Assembly (NCBI GenBank): GCA_030682575.1
Contig: JAUXNX010000012.1
Coordinates: 124,001 to 188,000 of the forward strand
Direction of reading: 5' to 3'
DNA: 64,000 nt
Origin: Gammaproteobacteria bacterium
Lineage (GTDB): Bacteria; Pseudomonadota; Gammaproteobacteria; Pseudomonadales; Pseudohongiellaceae
Position 1 is the first letter of the stretch. Each line of letters opens with the position of its first letter. Positions 18,433 through 27,010 of this stretch are shown piece after piece. Below the pieces are notes generated by a model. It saw nothing but the letters and a program-made list of their open reading frames with translations. It searched no databases and was not told where the DNA came from. Position numbers and translations under genes: made by a program.

Positions 18433-19695
18433 TCAGCGCAGAGGGCGGAAAAATTCACGAATATCCGTGAGTAATAGTTCCGGCTCCTCCATCGCGGCAA
18501 AGTGCCCACCCTGCGGCATGCGGGTCCAGCGCACGATATTGTAGTGCTCTTCAGCCCATAGTCTGGGCGTGAGATTTATTTCGGCTGGAAAGATTGCTCC
18601 AGCAGTGGGTACTTCGACATATCCTACCGGTTCAGTCATGGCGACATTGCGATTCTCATAGTAGATGCGCGCAGAAGATGTAATGGCCTGATTGAACCAA
18701 TAGAGACTGATGTTCGTCAGCATTTCATCCTTCGTGAACTTCTCCTCCAAGCCGTTTGGCAGGCTGCGATCAATGTCACTCCAGCCGTGGAATTTTTCCA
18801 CTATCCATGCCGCCAACCCTGCAGGCGAATCATTCAAGCCGACCCCGAGAGTCTGCGGTTTGGTGCCCTGAATCTGCTGATATGCCACTTCGTTCGCCAT
18901 ATAGGCCTGTCGAGCCTCGCGGCTGGCAAGCTCGTCGGCGGGGACGCTGGCAAGGATCTGAGGGTCTGCAGGTGGGGTGGCCAAAACGAAATTGGAATGC
19001 AGTCCAATAAGTCTATCGCCATAGCGACTCGCGAGAATTCGATTGATGATTGCCCCCCAGTCGCCTCCCTGTGCACCATATTTCTCATAACCGAGTTGCT
19101 GCATCAGTGCGGCCAGGATGTGTGCCATCCGCTCGGGGTTGTAACCCCGGTCCTGTGGCTTCTCTGAAAATCCGAATCCTGGCAGTGAAGGTGCCACTAC
19201 ATGAAACGCATCCTCGGCACTGCCACCGTATTGCTCCGGATTTGTCAGAGGACCAATGATTTTTCTGAACTCCGCGAATGAACCTGGCCAGCCGTGGGTG
19301 ATCAGCAATGGCGTAGCATTGGGGTGTGGCGAACGCTGATGGATGAAGTGAATCTGCAGGCCTTCCACTATTGTCGTGAAGTGATCGAATTCATTTAACT
19401 GACGTTCCTGCTCGCGCCAATCGAAGTCGTTCTGCCAGTAGTCGATGAGCTCATGGAGGTAAGTGGTATCGGTACCATAGTCCCATCCGGTACCGGAAAT
19501 TTGATCTGGGAAGCGGGTCATCGAGAGACGCAGACGCAGGTCAGCGATGTCGGCTTCAGGAATGTTGATTGAAAACGGGACGACTGCGGGAGCGCCCGCA
19601 GCTGTCGACGCATCCTGGGCTTGCGAACATGAGGTCATGAGCGTGGCCAGTGTCAATAGTGATGAGAAGAAGAGGTTCAGGGGGGCTGTATTCAT
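18433..19695 (-). CDS. Exported epoxide hydrolase, alpha/beta fold
   Basis: 420 aa from MNTAPLNLFF. The first 27 residues form a signal peptide ending in LMTSC, a possible lipobox, so the enzyme may be a lipoprotein. The epoxide hydrolase N-terminal domain follows, with WDYGTD and a W-x-x-DFDWR-x-x-E region. Catalytic elements: oxyanion HGWPGSF, nucleophile Asp in GGDWGA, and the late His in GGHFAAMEEPE. It probably opens epoxides or related esters outside the cytoplasm. An in-frame GTG 13 codons upstream is an alternative start. No partner gene is adjacent. Confidence 0.87.
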   Translation of the reverse strand: MNTAPLNLFFSSLLTLATLMTSCSQAQDASTAAGAPAVVPFSINIPEADIADLRLRLSMTRFPDQISGTGWDYGTDTTYLHELIDYWQNDFDWREQERQLNEFDHFTTIVEGLQIHFIHQRSPHPNATPLLITHGWPGSFAEFRKIIGPLTNPEQYGGSAEDAFHVVAPSLPGFGFSEKPQDRGYNPERMAHILAALMQQLGYEKYGAQGGDWGAIINRILASRYGDRLIGLHSNFVLATPPADPQILASVPADELASREARQAYMANEVAYQQIQGTKPQTLGVGLNDSPAGLAAWIVEKFHGWSDIDRSLPNGLEEKFTKDEMLTNISLYWFNQAITSSARIYYENRNVAMTEPVGYVEVPTAGAIFPAEINLTPRLWAEEHYNIVRWTRMPQGGHFAAMEEPELLLTDIREFFRPLR

Positions 19696-19764
19696 GGGGA
19701 CGGCCTGATAATTTTGTTCGCTGCATGGTGGCACAGGAACCCATGGTGGGCAAGGGCATGCTCC

Positions 19765-19788
19765 TGCAGGAGCGAGCTTGCTCGCGAA
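19765..19788. repeat. REP palindrome, copy 3
   Basis: TGCAGGAGCGAGC followed by TTGCTCGCGAA; identical over 24 bases to the left arm of the pair at 50784-50850. It stands alone, about 70 bases before the hydrolase start, so it lies in the upstream region of that gene. Confidence 0.85.
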
Positions 19789-19858
19789 GATTCTGGAAGC
19801 TAACTCTGTTCGCGATTGAACTATCAGGAAGACCTGGATCTGTGGATGCGTTGAGCCA

Positions 19859-19983
19859 GAGAGAGGGATTGATTGTAAACAGCTTGGCTGTTTACAACCC
19901 TGCGGACTTCGTGCGCGGGGCGCGCTCGTCTTCGATTGCGTTGCAATCGATCAAACCCTCTGCCGGGTTCAAATCCCTCTCTC
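19859..19983. other. Folded non-coding element with tRNA-Ser T-arm similarity
   Basis: An outer perfect 12-bp stem (19859-19870 with 19972-19983, GAGAGAGGGATT) encloses three inner hairpins: a perfect 11-bp one at 19873-19883/19887-19897, an imperfect GC-rich one near 19910-19929, and a 7-bp one at about 19933-19949. The right side (19965-19983) matches 18 of 19 bases of the T-arm/acceptor of the tRNA-Ser gene 70 bases away, in opposite orientation. It has a cloverleaf-like layout but no tRNA body. It could be a tRNA-derived repeat or an RNA; unknown. Confidence 0.5.
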
Positions 19984-20046
19984 GTGTTGGAGCTTCTGTG
20001 ATATTTGCAGAATCTGCTGAACGTTCAGGCGGAGCGGGATCTTGTA

Positions 20047-20137
20047 TGGCGGAGAGAGAGGGATTCGAACCCTCGATAGGGTATTAACCTATACACCCTT
20101 AGCAGGGGTGCGCCTTCAGCCACTCGGCCATCTCTCC
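20047..20137 (-). tRNA. tRNA-Ser(GCU)
   Basis: A full class II tRNA with encoded CCA. The acceptor stem GGAGAGA pairs with TCTCTCC, the anticodon stem is CACCC/GGGTG around CTGCTAA (anticodon GCU, reading AGC/AGU), a long variable arm follows, and the T-arm is GAGGG-TTCGAAT-CCCTC. Discriminator is G. Its place next to csrA after alaS-lysC is conserved in pseudomonads and relatives. Confidence 0.97.
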
Positions 20138-20200
20138 AAAATCGCGCGCAATGATAACATACGTCAGAAAAAATGGCAGGGGCTGGAAGGGTTTATTTGC

Positions 20201-20401
20201 CTAAGTGTTGCCTTCGGTTGCGGGACCACCAGAATCTTTTTCTTTCTGAATTCGTTGGTAAATTTCTTCGCGATGCACAGCCACATCTTTGGGCGCATTC
20301 ACACCGATTCTTACCTGATTACCTTTGACACCCAGTACAGTCACTGTCACATCATCGCCAACCATCAATGTTTCACCTATACGGCGAGTCAAAATCAACA
20401 T
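20201..20401 (-). CDS. csrA: CsrA/RsmA, carbon storage regulator
   Basis: 66 aa, starting [20 protein letters not shown]. All core residues of the five-stranded RNA-binding dimer are present, including Arg-6/7 and the [10 protein letters not shown] segment with the RNA-contacting Arg. It binds GGA motifs in mRNA leaders and controls translation. A strong AGGAGAG site lies ahead of the ATG. The gene follows lysC on the same strand by about 260 bases, so it likely has its own promoter as well as read-through. Confidence 0.97.
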   Translation of the reverse strand: MLILTRRIGETLMVGDDVTVTVLGVKGNQVRIGVNAPKDVAVHREEIYQRIQKEKDSGGPATEGNT

Positions 20402-20660
20402 ACTATCTCTCCTTTCCCACTCTCAATGTCCTTGTACTTTCCACTTCCAGTATCCCGAAGTATCTTGAGGAAAACACAATTCCTGATGTGCTGTTTCGTT
20501 ATGCTTTTCCACCCATCTCTTGTTATTTGTACACCTTGTTACACGGCGGGGAAAGCAGGTTATTGAAAATTGTCTTGCTGTAGCGCAATAGTAGATCGAA
20601 TAAACGGTCACTCGCTGCACAGCAATCTATTGAAGGAAAGAATTCGGGCAACAATCAGCC

Positions 20661-21884
20661 TTAACTCTCTCCTCCAAGACCGAACGCACTATGCAAAGAC
20701 CTGACAGCCAGTTCCAGATACTTCTCGTCGATCACTACGGAAATCTTGATCTCAGATGTCGTAATGATCTGGATGTTGATGGACTCATCAGCAAGTGTCT
20801 TGAACATCTTGCTGGCTATCCCGGCGTGCGACCGCATGCCAACACCCACCAAAGATATCTTCGCTATCTTGGTATCGAGCGAAATGTCTCTTGCTTTAAC
20901 GTCCTCAGCTATACGACCGATAATCTGGCGAGTTTGTTCAGCATCCTGACGTTTCACTGTGAAAGTGATATCTGTTGAACCGTCCGCAGATACGTTCTGC
21001 ACAATCACGTCCACTTCTATACCTGCATCGCTGACCGGACCGATCACACGATAGGCAATTCCAGGGACATCTGGCACTCCAGAGACAGTAATTTTTGCCT
21101 CATCTCTCGTGAATGCGATACCCGAGATAATTGGAGCTTCCATTTCGTTTTCATCCTCTAAACTTATTAATGTACCGGGGTCGTCTTCAAAACTGGAGAG
21201 TACACGCAGTGGTACCTTGTACTTGCCGGCAAACTCTACCGACCTGATCTGCAGTACCTTGGCACCCAGGCTGGCCAGCTCCAACATCTCTTCAAACGTA
21301 ATGCTGCGCAGCAACCGGGCATCTTCGACCACCCTTGGATCAGTGGTATATACGCCCTTCACATCAGTATAGATCTGACATTCATCCGCTTTCAGTGCAG
21401 CTGCCAGTGCAACCGCAGAGGTATCCGAGCCGCCACGACCCAGCGTCGTGATATTGCCCTCTTCATCGATCCCTTGGAATCCGGCCACTACCACGACGCG
21501 TCCCTGTGCGAGCTCGCTGCGAATTTTCTTGTCATCAATCTCGCGGATGCGAGCTCGTGTGTATGCCTCGTCAGTCAAAATCCTGACCTGACCTCCAGTG
21601 AAGGAGCGAGCCATGCAACCCCTTTTCTGCAACGCAATACTGAGCAGTGCAATCGTCACTTGCTCACCAGTAGACAAAAGAACATCAAGTTCACGCGGCG
21701 AAGGTTGCGAATCAATATCATGCGCAAGTGCGAGCAAGCGGTTCGTCTCGCCACTCATGGCGGAGACTACAACAACGATGTCATGTCCCTGATTGCGATA
21801 AGCAATTATCTTGTCTGCAACAGACTCAATACGTGCTGTAGAACCTACGGAAGTACCACCAAATTTTTGAACGTATAGTGCCAT
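20661..21884 (-). CDS. lysC: LysC, aspartate kinase
   Basis: 407 aa. The kinase domain starts with KFGGTSVGS and includes GRGGSDTSAVALA; two ACT domains follow (about 265-400), with VPGIAYRVI and GVGMRSHAGIASKMF, so feedback control by lysine and/or threonine is expected. It phosphorylates aspartate, the first step to lysine, methionine and threonine. Hom and thrC of the same pathway lie about 10 kb away in this window. Confidence 0.97.
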   Translation of the reverse strand: MALYVQKFGGTSVGSTARIESVADKIIAYRNQGHDIVVVVSAMSGETNRLLALAHDIDSQPSPRELDVLLSTGEQVTIALLSIALQKRGCMARSFTGGQVRILTDEAYTRARIREIDDKKIRSELAQGRVVVVAGFQGIDEEGNITTLGRGGSDTSAVALAAALKADECQIYTDVKGVYTTDPRVVEDARLLRSITFEEMLELASLGAKVLQIRSVEFAGKYKVPLRVLSSFEDDPGTLISLEDENEMEAPIISGIAFTRDEAKITVSGVPDVPGIAYRVIGPVSDAGIEVDVIVQNVSADGSTDITFTVKRQDAEQTRQIIGRIAEDVKARDISLDTKIAKISLVGVGMRSHAGIASKMFKTLADESINIQIITTSEIKISVVIDEKYLELAVRSLHSAFGLGGES

Positions 21885-21914
21885 TTTTGCTACATAGAAT
21901 TAAAACGGGTGCAA

Positions 21915-21943
21915 ATTAAACAAAATTGCGGTTTGTAATGCAA
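21915..21943 (-). promoter_or_regulatory. Candidate sigma-70 promoter of lysC
   Basis: Minus-strand TTGCAT (21938-21943) and TTTAAT (21915-21920) with a 17-base spacer, in the 119-base gap between alaS and lysC. The -10 matches five of six and the -35 four of six consensus bases. AT-rich surroundings support it, but it is a prediction by eye. Confidence 0.4.
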
Positions 21944-22003
21944 TCGGTATTTGGGACACTTGCGGAGCGAAAAACCCCGTAAAATCAGCCCCGTCACAAT
22001 TTA

Positions 22004-24613
22004 TCACAACCGCGCCTCTACCCACTCTCTCACGGAAGCAAGGGCCATTGGAAGCGCCGCAATGTCAGTACCTCCCGCCATTGCCATATCCGCTCGGCCA
22101 CCTCCCTTGCCACCCATCTGCGAAGCCACCATGTTGACGAGATCCCCCGCCTTTACCTTCTCTACCAGATCCTTGCTCACGCCAGCAACAATGCTGGCCT
22201 TGCCGTCCTCGACGCTGGCAAGCACCACCACTGAGGAGCCAAGTTTATTTTTCAATTGATCTACGGTGTCCCGCAATGTCTTGGCATTGAAGCCATCGAC
22301 GGCTTTAGCGAGCAGATTGCTGTCCTTGATCTTGATAGCTTCGCTGGCGATATCACTGCCGGCGGCGCTGGCGAGTTTGACCTTGAGCTGTTCCAGTTCG
22401 CGTTCCAGCGTACGATTGCTGCTCATGATCTGCTGGATTTTCTCCAACAGATTCTCAGGATTGCTTTTTACCGTGTCGCACAATTGCTTCAGCAATGACT
22501 CCTGACGCTCGACGATGGTGAGAGCACCATGACCAGTGACGGCTTCAATACGACGCACACCCGCCGCAATGCCGGATTCACCGATGCACTTGAACAGGCC
22601 GATATCGCCGGTGCGTTTCACGTGCGTGCCACCACACAGCTCTGTGGAGAAATCGCCCATGCTTATTACTCGCACTTCGTCACCATACTTCTCGCCAAAC
22701 AGCGCCATGGCACCTTTTTCCATCGCCTGCTCGATACCCATGACCTCCTTGGAGACTTCGATATTCTTTAGAATCTCGACATTCACCGCAGCTTCAATCT
22801 CACACAACTCCTGAGAAGTCATGGCCGCATGGTGAGAGAAGTCGAATCGCAACCTGTCCGCCGTCACCAATGATCCCTTCTGGGTAACATGCTCGCCAAG
22901 CACCTTGCGCAAAGCCGCGTGCAAAAGGTGAGTGGCAGAGTGATTCAACACGACAGCCGCGCGATTATCCTCAGCAACCTTTGCCAACACCTGATCGCCA
23001 ACACGGAGCGTACCGCTGCGCAACACACCTTTGTGAATGAAGTGTTCACCCTGTTTCTGCGTATCAACAATTTCGAAACGGGCCTCGTTGGCCGCACCGC
23101 GTCGAACTTCAATAACGCCCTTGTCACCTACTTGTCCCCCGGATTCGGCATAGAAGGGACTACTGTTCAAAATCAGCAGCGCTTCCTCCTGCTCAGCAAT
23201 CTGGGTAACGGGTTGACCATTACTGTAAATCGCCAGAACCTTAGCTTCACCGCTCAAGTGTTCGTAACCGATGAACTGTGTTCCCTGTTCAAGATTGATG
23301 ACCAGCTTCTCAACCGCATTGAACTGGCTGGCAGCGCGGGCCTGCTGTTTCTGCACCGCCATGGCCCGATCAAAACCATCCATATCCAGAGTCAATCCGC
23401 TTTCACGTGCCACATCCGCGGTCAGATCTACCGGAAAACCAAAGGTGTCATAGAGTCGAAATACCGTGTCACCAGGAATGATGCTGCCCTGTAGTTCGGC
23501 AATCGCCTGTTTCAGGATGACCATGCCGTTCTCGAGCGTGCGGGCAAACTGTTGTTCTTCTTCGCGCAACACTTTTTCTACAGTCGCCTGACGCGCTTTC
23601 AATTCTGGATAAGCGTCACCCATCTGCTGAACCAGTGCATCCACCAGGCGGTAGAAGAACAGATCCTTGACCCCCAGTTGATAGCCGTGACGGACCGCGC
23701 GACGAATGATGCGGCGCAGCACATAGCCACGTCCTTCATTTGAAGGCAACACACCATCGGCCACCAGGAAGGAACAGGAGCGGATGTGATCGGCGATAAC
23801 ACGCAGAGAGGTATTGGTGGTATCAGCGGTGGCTGTAAGTTGGGAAGCCACACGCAGAATAGCCTGGAACAGATCGATCTCGTAATTACTATGTACGTGT
23901 TGTAGTACCGCCGCCAGACGCTCCAACCCCATACCGGTATCAACGGAGGGCTTGGGCAGCCGCACCAGCGTACCATTGGGTTGCCGGTCGAACTGCATGA
24001 ACACGAGGTTCCATATCTCGATATAGCGATCACCGTCATCATCCGGGCTGCCGGGTGGGCCTCCAGCCACTTCAGGGCCGTGGTCGTAAAATATTTCGGT
24101 ACAGGGACCACAGGGTCCGGTGTCACCCATGGCCCAGAAATTGTCTTTTTCACCAAGACGGGAAAGGCGCTTGGGATCCACGCCAATTTCATCGATCCAG
24201 ATTGAAGCGGCCTCGTCATCTTCGTGGAAAACGGTGACCCAGAGCTTGTCCGGTGACAGTTGCAATTCCTTGGTCAGAAATTCCCACGCGAAACGAATGG
24301 CATCACGCTTGAAGTAATCACCGAAGCTGAAATTGCCGAGCATCTCGAAGAATGTGTGGTGACGCGCGGTATAACCGACATTTTCCAGATCATTGTGCTT
24401 GCCGCCCGCACGCACACAGCGCTGCGATGTGGTGGCGCGATTGTACGAACGAACTTCGTTGCCGAGAAACAGATCCTTGAATTGCACCATGCCCGCATTG
24501 GTAAACAACAGGGTTGGGTCATTGGCAGGCACCAGCGAGCTGCTGGAGACGATCTGATGCCCCTGGGAATTGAAGTAGTTCAGGAACTTCTGGCGAATTT
24601 CTGCAATTTTCAT
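22004..24613 (-). CDS. alaS: AlaS, alanyl-tRNA synthetase
   Basis: 869 aa from [14 protein letters not shown], with GGAAG ahead of the ATG; a start four codons earlier is less likely. The class II catalytic domain has [11 protein letters not shown] and [12 protein letters not shown]; the editing domain has the zinc set [11 protein letters not shown] and [13 protein letters not shown]; the C-Ala domain ends the protein with a Gly-rich [15 protein letters not shown]. It charges tRNA-Ala and clears Ser/Gly mischarging. Confidence 0.98.
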   Translation of the reverse strand: MKIAEIRQKFLNYFNSQGHQIVSSSSLVPANDPTLLFTNAGMVQFKDLFLGNEVRSYNRATTSQRCVRAGGKHNDLENVGYTARHHTFFEMLGNFSFGDYFKRDAIRFAWEFLTKELQLSPDKLWVTVFHEDDEAASIWIDEIGVDPKRLSRLGEKDNFWAMGDTGPCGPCTEIFYDHGPEVAGGPPGSPDDDGDRYIEIWNLVFMQFDRQPNGTLVRLPKPSVDTGMGLERLAAVLQHVHSNYEIDLFQAILRVASQLTATADTTNTSLRVIADHIRSCSFLVADGVLPSNEGRGYVLRRIIRRAVRHGYQLGVKDLFFYRLVDALVQQMGDAYPELKARQATVEKVLREEEQQFARTLENGMVILKQAIAELQGSIIPGDTVFRLYDTFGFPVDLTADVARESGLTLDMDGFDRAMAVQKQQARAASQFNAVEKLVINLEQGTQFIGYEHLSGEAKVLAIYSNGQPVTQIAEQEEALLILNSSPFYAESGGQVGDKGVIEVRRGAANEARFEIVDTQKQGEHFIHKGVLRSGTLRVGDQVLAKVAEDNRAAVVLNHSATHLLHAALRKVLGEHVTQKGSLVTADRLRFDFSHHAAMTSQELCEIEAAVNVEILKNIEVSKEVMGIEQAMEKGAMALFGEKYGDEVRVISMGDFSTELCGGTHVKRTGDIGLFKCIGESGIAAGVRRIEAVTGHGALTIVERQESLLKQLCDTVKSNPENLLEKIQQIMSSNRTLERELEQLKVKLASAAGSDIASEAIKIKDSNLLAKAVDGFNAKTLRDTVDQLKNKLGSSVVVLASVEDGKASIVAGVSKDLVEKVKAGDLVNMVASQMGGKGGGRADMAMAGGTDIAALPMALASVREWVEARL

Positions 24614-24742
24614 CAAGTCTTCCAATCACGTGGGGCTCTACTGTTCGATGTGTCCAAGCATTCGTCCAAACCGCGTCGTCAAGGTAAATTGCAAGTGCGC
24701 GGCGGGGCCGGAATTATACTCTTATCGCTACTGTTTTGCAGG

Positions 24743-25789
24743 TCAATCTTCCGTGATATTCAGCCTGCCGTCGCTGGAAAGGAGGATGGCAATAGGTCTG
24801 GTTTTCGGGAAGTGAGCAAGTACGATGGTCGTGATGATAAGCAGCGGCACACACAGGAACATACCTGGCACGCCCCAGATGGCCCCCCAAAGGGCCAGAT
24901 TGAACAAGATTACAATGGGACTCAAATTTAACGACTGCCCGGTGATACGTGGTTCGATGATGTTGCCAATGAGAATCTGCAATGACGCTATTGCCAGCAA
25001 CGTGACAAAGAAAAGACCAAAGCCGTCATTTGACTGTGCCAGCGCCATCAGCGACGGGAAGATCGTGGCCACGATCGATCCTATGGTTGGTATAAAGTTG
25101 AGAAGAAATATCAACAATCCCCAGATTTCTGCGAAATTGATGCCCAGCGCACGCAACACGAGATAACTGAGCGTACCTGTAGTTGCACTGGCGAGGAACT
25201 TGATGCTGATGTATTTCTGAATATCTCCCTTGATCTGCGAGAGTATCTGCAGCATGCGCTTTTCTTTCTGGGGGTCTCCCATCAGCGCGGAGAGTTTGCG
25301 ATTGAATTTGCCCTGTTCCAGCAGCAGAAATCCGACGTAAATCACAATCAAGAGACTGTCGCGCGCCAGGCTGGTAAATGAAACCGCCACAGTTGTGACG
25401 ATCGCTGATAGATCCAACCGTGCGACCAGATTGTCGAGAAATCCATCAATCGGAAGATATTCTGCAAACGGGAGACGATCCCAAAGGGAACGAAGATTAG
25501 CCTCGTAAGTTGTGGTGACGCTGCTCAGGTCATTCAAACTGCCACTGATGAACTGGAACATTACGGAAATGGTCACCATAAATGTCATGATAGACGCAAG
25601 AAAACACAACGGTCTGGGGAGAGTTATGGCGCCCAGGCGCATACGGGCAAAACCACTGGCGAGAAGATTGATGAGATACCAGAACGCAATCGCGATCACC
25701 AACGGCAGAAGCAGATTCTGGGCGACAATCAGAAGCGTGAATATCAACGCAATGATAACCATCGCCAGGGCAAACTTGATCAGCTTCAT
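24743..25789 (-). CDS. AI-2E family transporter (PerM/TqsA-like permease)
   Basis: 348 aa inner-membrane protein with about eight hydrophobic helices, two at the N-terminus (residues 5-45), one near 62-83, a soluble central part, and a C-terminal cluster with the family hallmarks FIPTIGSIVATIFPSL, IGNIIEPRITGQSLNLSP and WGAIWGVPGMFLCVPL. Members export or exchange small solutes; the quorum-signal name is historical and no AI-2 role is implied. It follows the serine hydrolase gene by 88 bases and may be cotranscribed with it. Confidence 0.9.
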   Translation of the reverse strand: MKLIKFALAMVIIALIFTLLIVAQNLLLPLVIAIAFWYLINLLASGFARMRLGAITLPRPLCFLASIMTFMVTISVMFQFISGSLNDLSSVTTTYEANLRSLWDRLPFAEYLPIDGFLDNLVARLDLSAIVTTVAVSFTSLARDSLLIVIYVGFLLLEQGKFNRKLSALMGDPQKEKRMLQILSQIKGDIQKYISIKFLASATTGTLSYLVLRALGINFAEIWGLLIFLLNFIPTIGSIVATIFPSLMALAQSNDGFGLFFVTLLAIASLQILIGNIIEPRITGQSLNLSPIVILFNLALWGAIWGVPGMFLCVPLLIITTIVLAHFPKTRPIAILLSSDGRLNITED

Positions 25790-25877
25790 TCTCTACTCGA
25801 TCCTTCGTCGGACACCAGGCCGGAACGGCACGTTTTATCTACGCTGCAGAGCAAAAGCCGAGGCAGAATAGCACAAT

Positions 25878-26984
25878 TCAAAAACCGGAGTGAGAGACTG
25901 CAGCAAGTGTCGCAGAAACTGCGACTGGACCTACAATATATCGTTCTACAAGGTCGTAAATTCGATCCAGATGACCGCGTCGGGAATCTCCCGGCAGGCT
26001 GTCAGAAGTGATGGCCACGACCAGATTCAGATCCTTGGCCACGAATATGAACTGTCCCCCATACCCCCACGCGAAGTACACATCATGACCGGCCAACTCA
26101 CGGTACCACCAACCATAACCATAGTAGCGCCCTTCTCCGCGCGGTGATGGAGTCCTGATCTGCAGGGACTCGTTCACCCAGTGTTCTGAAATCACCTGAC
26201 GCCCTGCAGCAACACTGTTAATCCGTCCATTGGCACGACCTGCATTGATGTAGAGCTCCCCAAAAGCAAGCATCTGCCGCGGTGTCATTTCCATGTCGTT
26301 GCCGCCGAAATGGATGCCTTGTGGATCGGCAGGCCAGTACGACATGGAAAAGCCCAGCGGTCGAGCCAGCACTTGTTCAGCAAACTGTTTCGTGGTGGTG
26401 TCACTGACCTTGGCCAGAATCGCGGAGAGCAGGTGCGTACTGCCGGTACTGTAAATCATCTCTGTACCGGGCTCGGCTACCAGGGGACGCGACAACGCAT
26501 GAGAGACCCAGTTGGAGCTGAGCACCCAGTTGCCGTAGTTGCGATTACTGGTGGACTGCAGGCCCGCACGCATCGTCAACAAATCTTCTATGGTGATGGC
26601 GCGCCGCACGCTGTTCTCATCGCCCGCAAGTTCCTGCGGAAAGAAATCTCCCAGTGTCTGATCAAGCCCAGTCAGCAGACCACGATCAAGGGCAATGCCA
26701 ACCAGTCCGGATATGACGGTCTTGGAGGCGGATTTCATGTTGGCAGGACGATCTGCACGGGCGCCGCGGTAGTATCGCTCCAGCAGCAATTCACCTTCAT
26801 GACTGATGAGCAGACTGTGCAGACGAGGCAAAGCAGAGGCAGCCTGATGAGCAGGTTCGAAATCGATGTCGGTTTCTGCTGCCAGGGAGAGAGTGGAAGC
26901 GTTCAGGGCGAGCACGACGAGAGCATGCAGTAACACAGCGCGACAGCGCTCGACCAATGCATACGGGAGGTATCGCTTTGCCAT
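25878..26984 (-). CDS. Exported serine hydrolase, beta-lactamase class C family
   Basis: 368 aa. An N-terminal signal sequence with a hydrophobic core (ALLHALVVLALNAS) ends near LSLAAE. The SxxK nucleophile motif is SASK in MKSASKTVISGLVG; a Tyr in EMIYSTGSTHLL is the likely YxN equivalent (YST, lacking Asn); the third motif region is WGYGGQFI. Likely a periplasmic esterase or DD-peptidase-like enzyme rather than a true beta-lactamase. It starts 26 bases after the dsbD stop, suggesting one transcript with dsbD. Confidence 0.87.
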   Translation of the reverse strand: MAKRYLPYALVERCRAVLLHALVVLALNASTLSLAAETDIDFEPAHQAASALPRLHSLLISHEGELLLERYYRGARADRPANMKSASKTVISGLVGIALDRGLLTGLDQTLGDFFPQELAGDENSVRRAITIEDLLTMRAGLQSTSNRNYGNWVLSSNWVSHALSRPLVAEPGTEMIYSTGSTHLLSAILAKVSDTTTKQFAEQVLARPLGFSMSYWPADPQGIHFGGNDMEMTPRQMLAFGELYINAGRANGRINSVAAGRQVISEHWVNESLQIRTPSPRGEGRYYGYGWWYRELAGHDVYFAWGYGGQFIFVAKDLNLVVAITSDSLPGDSRRGHLDRIYDLVERYIVGPVAVSATLAAVSHSGF

Positions 26985-27010
26985 GTTCCCTGTTCCCGAG
27001 GCAGATCCCT

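Larger units (their letters stand above)
19696..20046. other. Gene-free stretch between the hydrolase gene and tRNA-Ser
   Basis: About 350 bases with no convincing coding frame. It contains a REP palindrome (19765-19788) and a folded element (19859-19983) described separately. The remainder shows nothing recognisable beyond the downstream flank of tRNA-Ser. Confidence 0.7.

Noticed and set aside
20042..20087. Short frame reading MAEREGFEPSIGY
   Set aside because: It is the antisense translation of tRNA-Ser, a known artefact of automatic gene calling.
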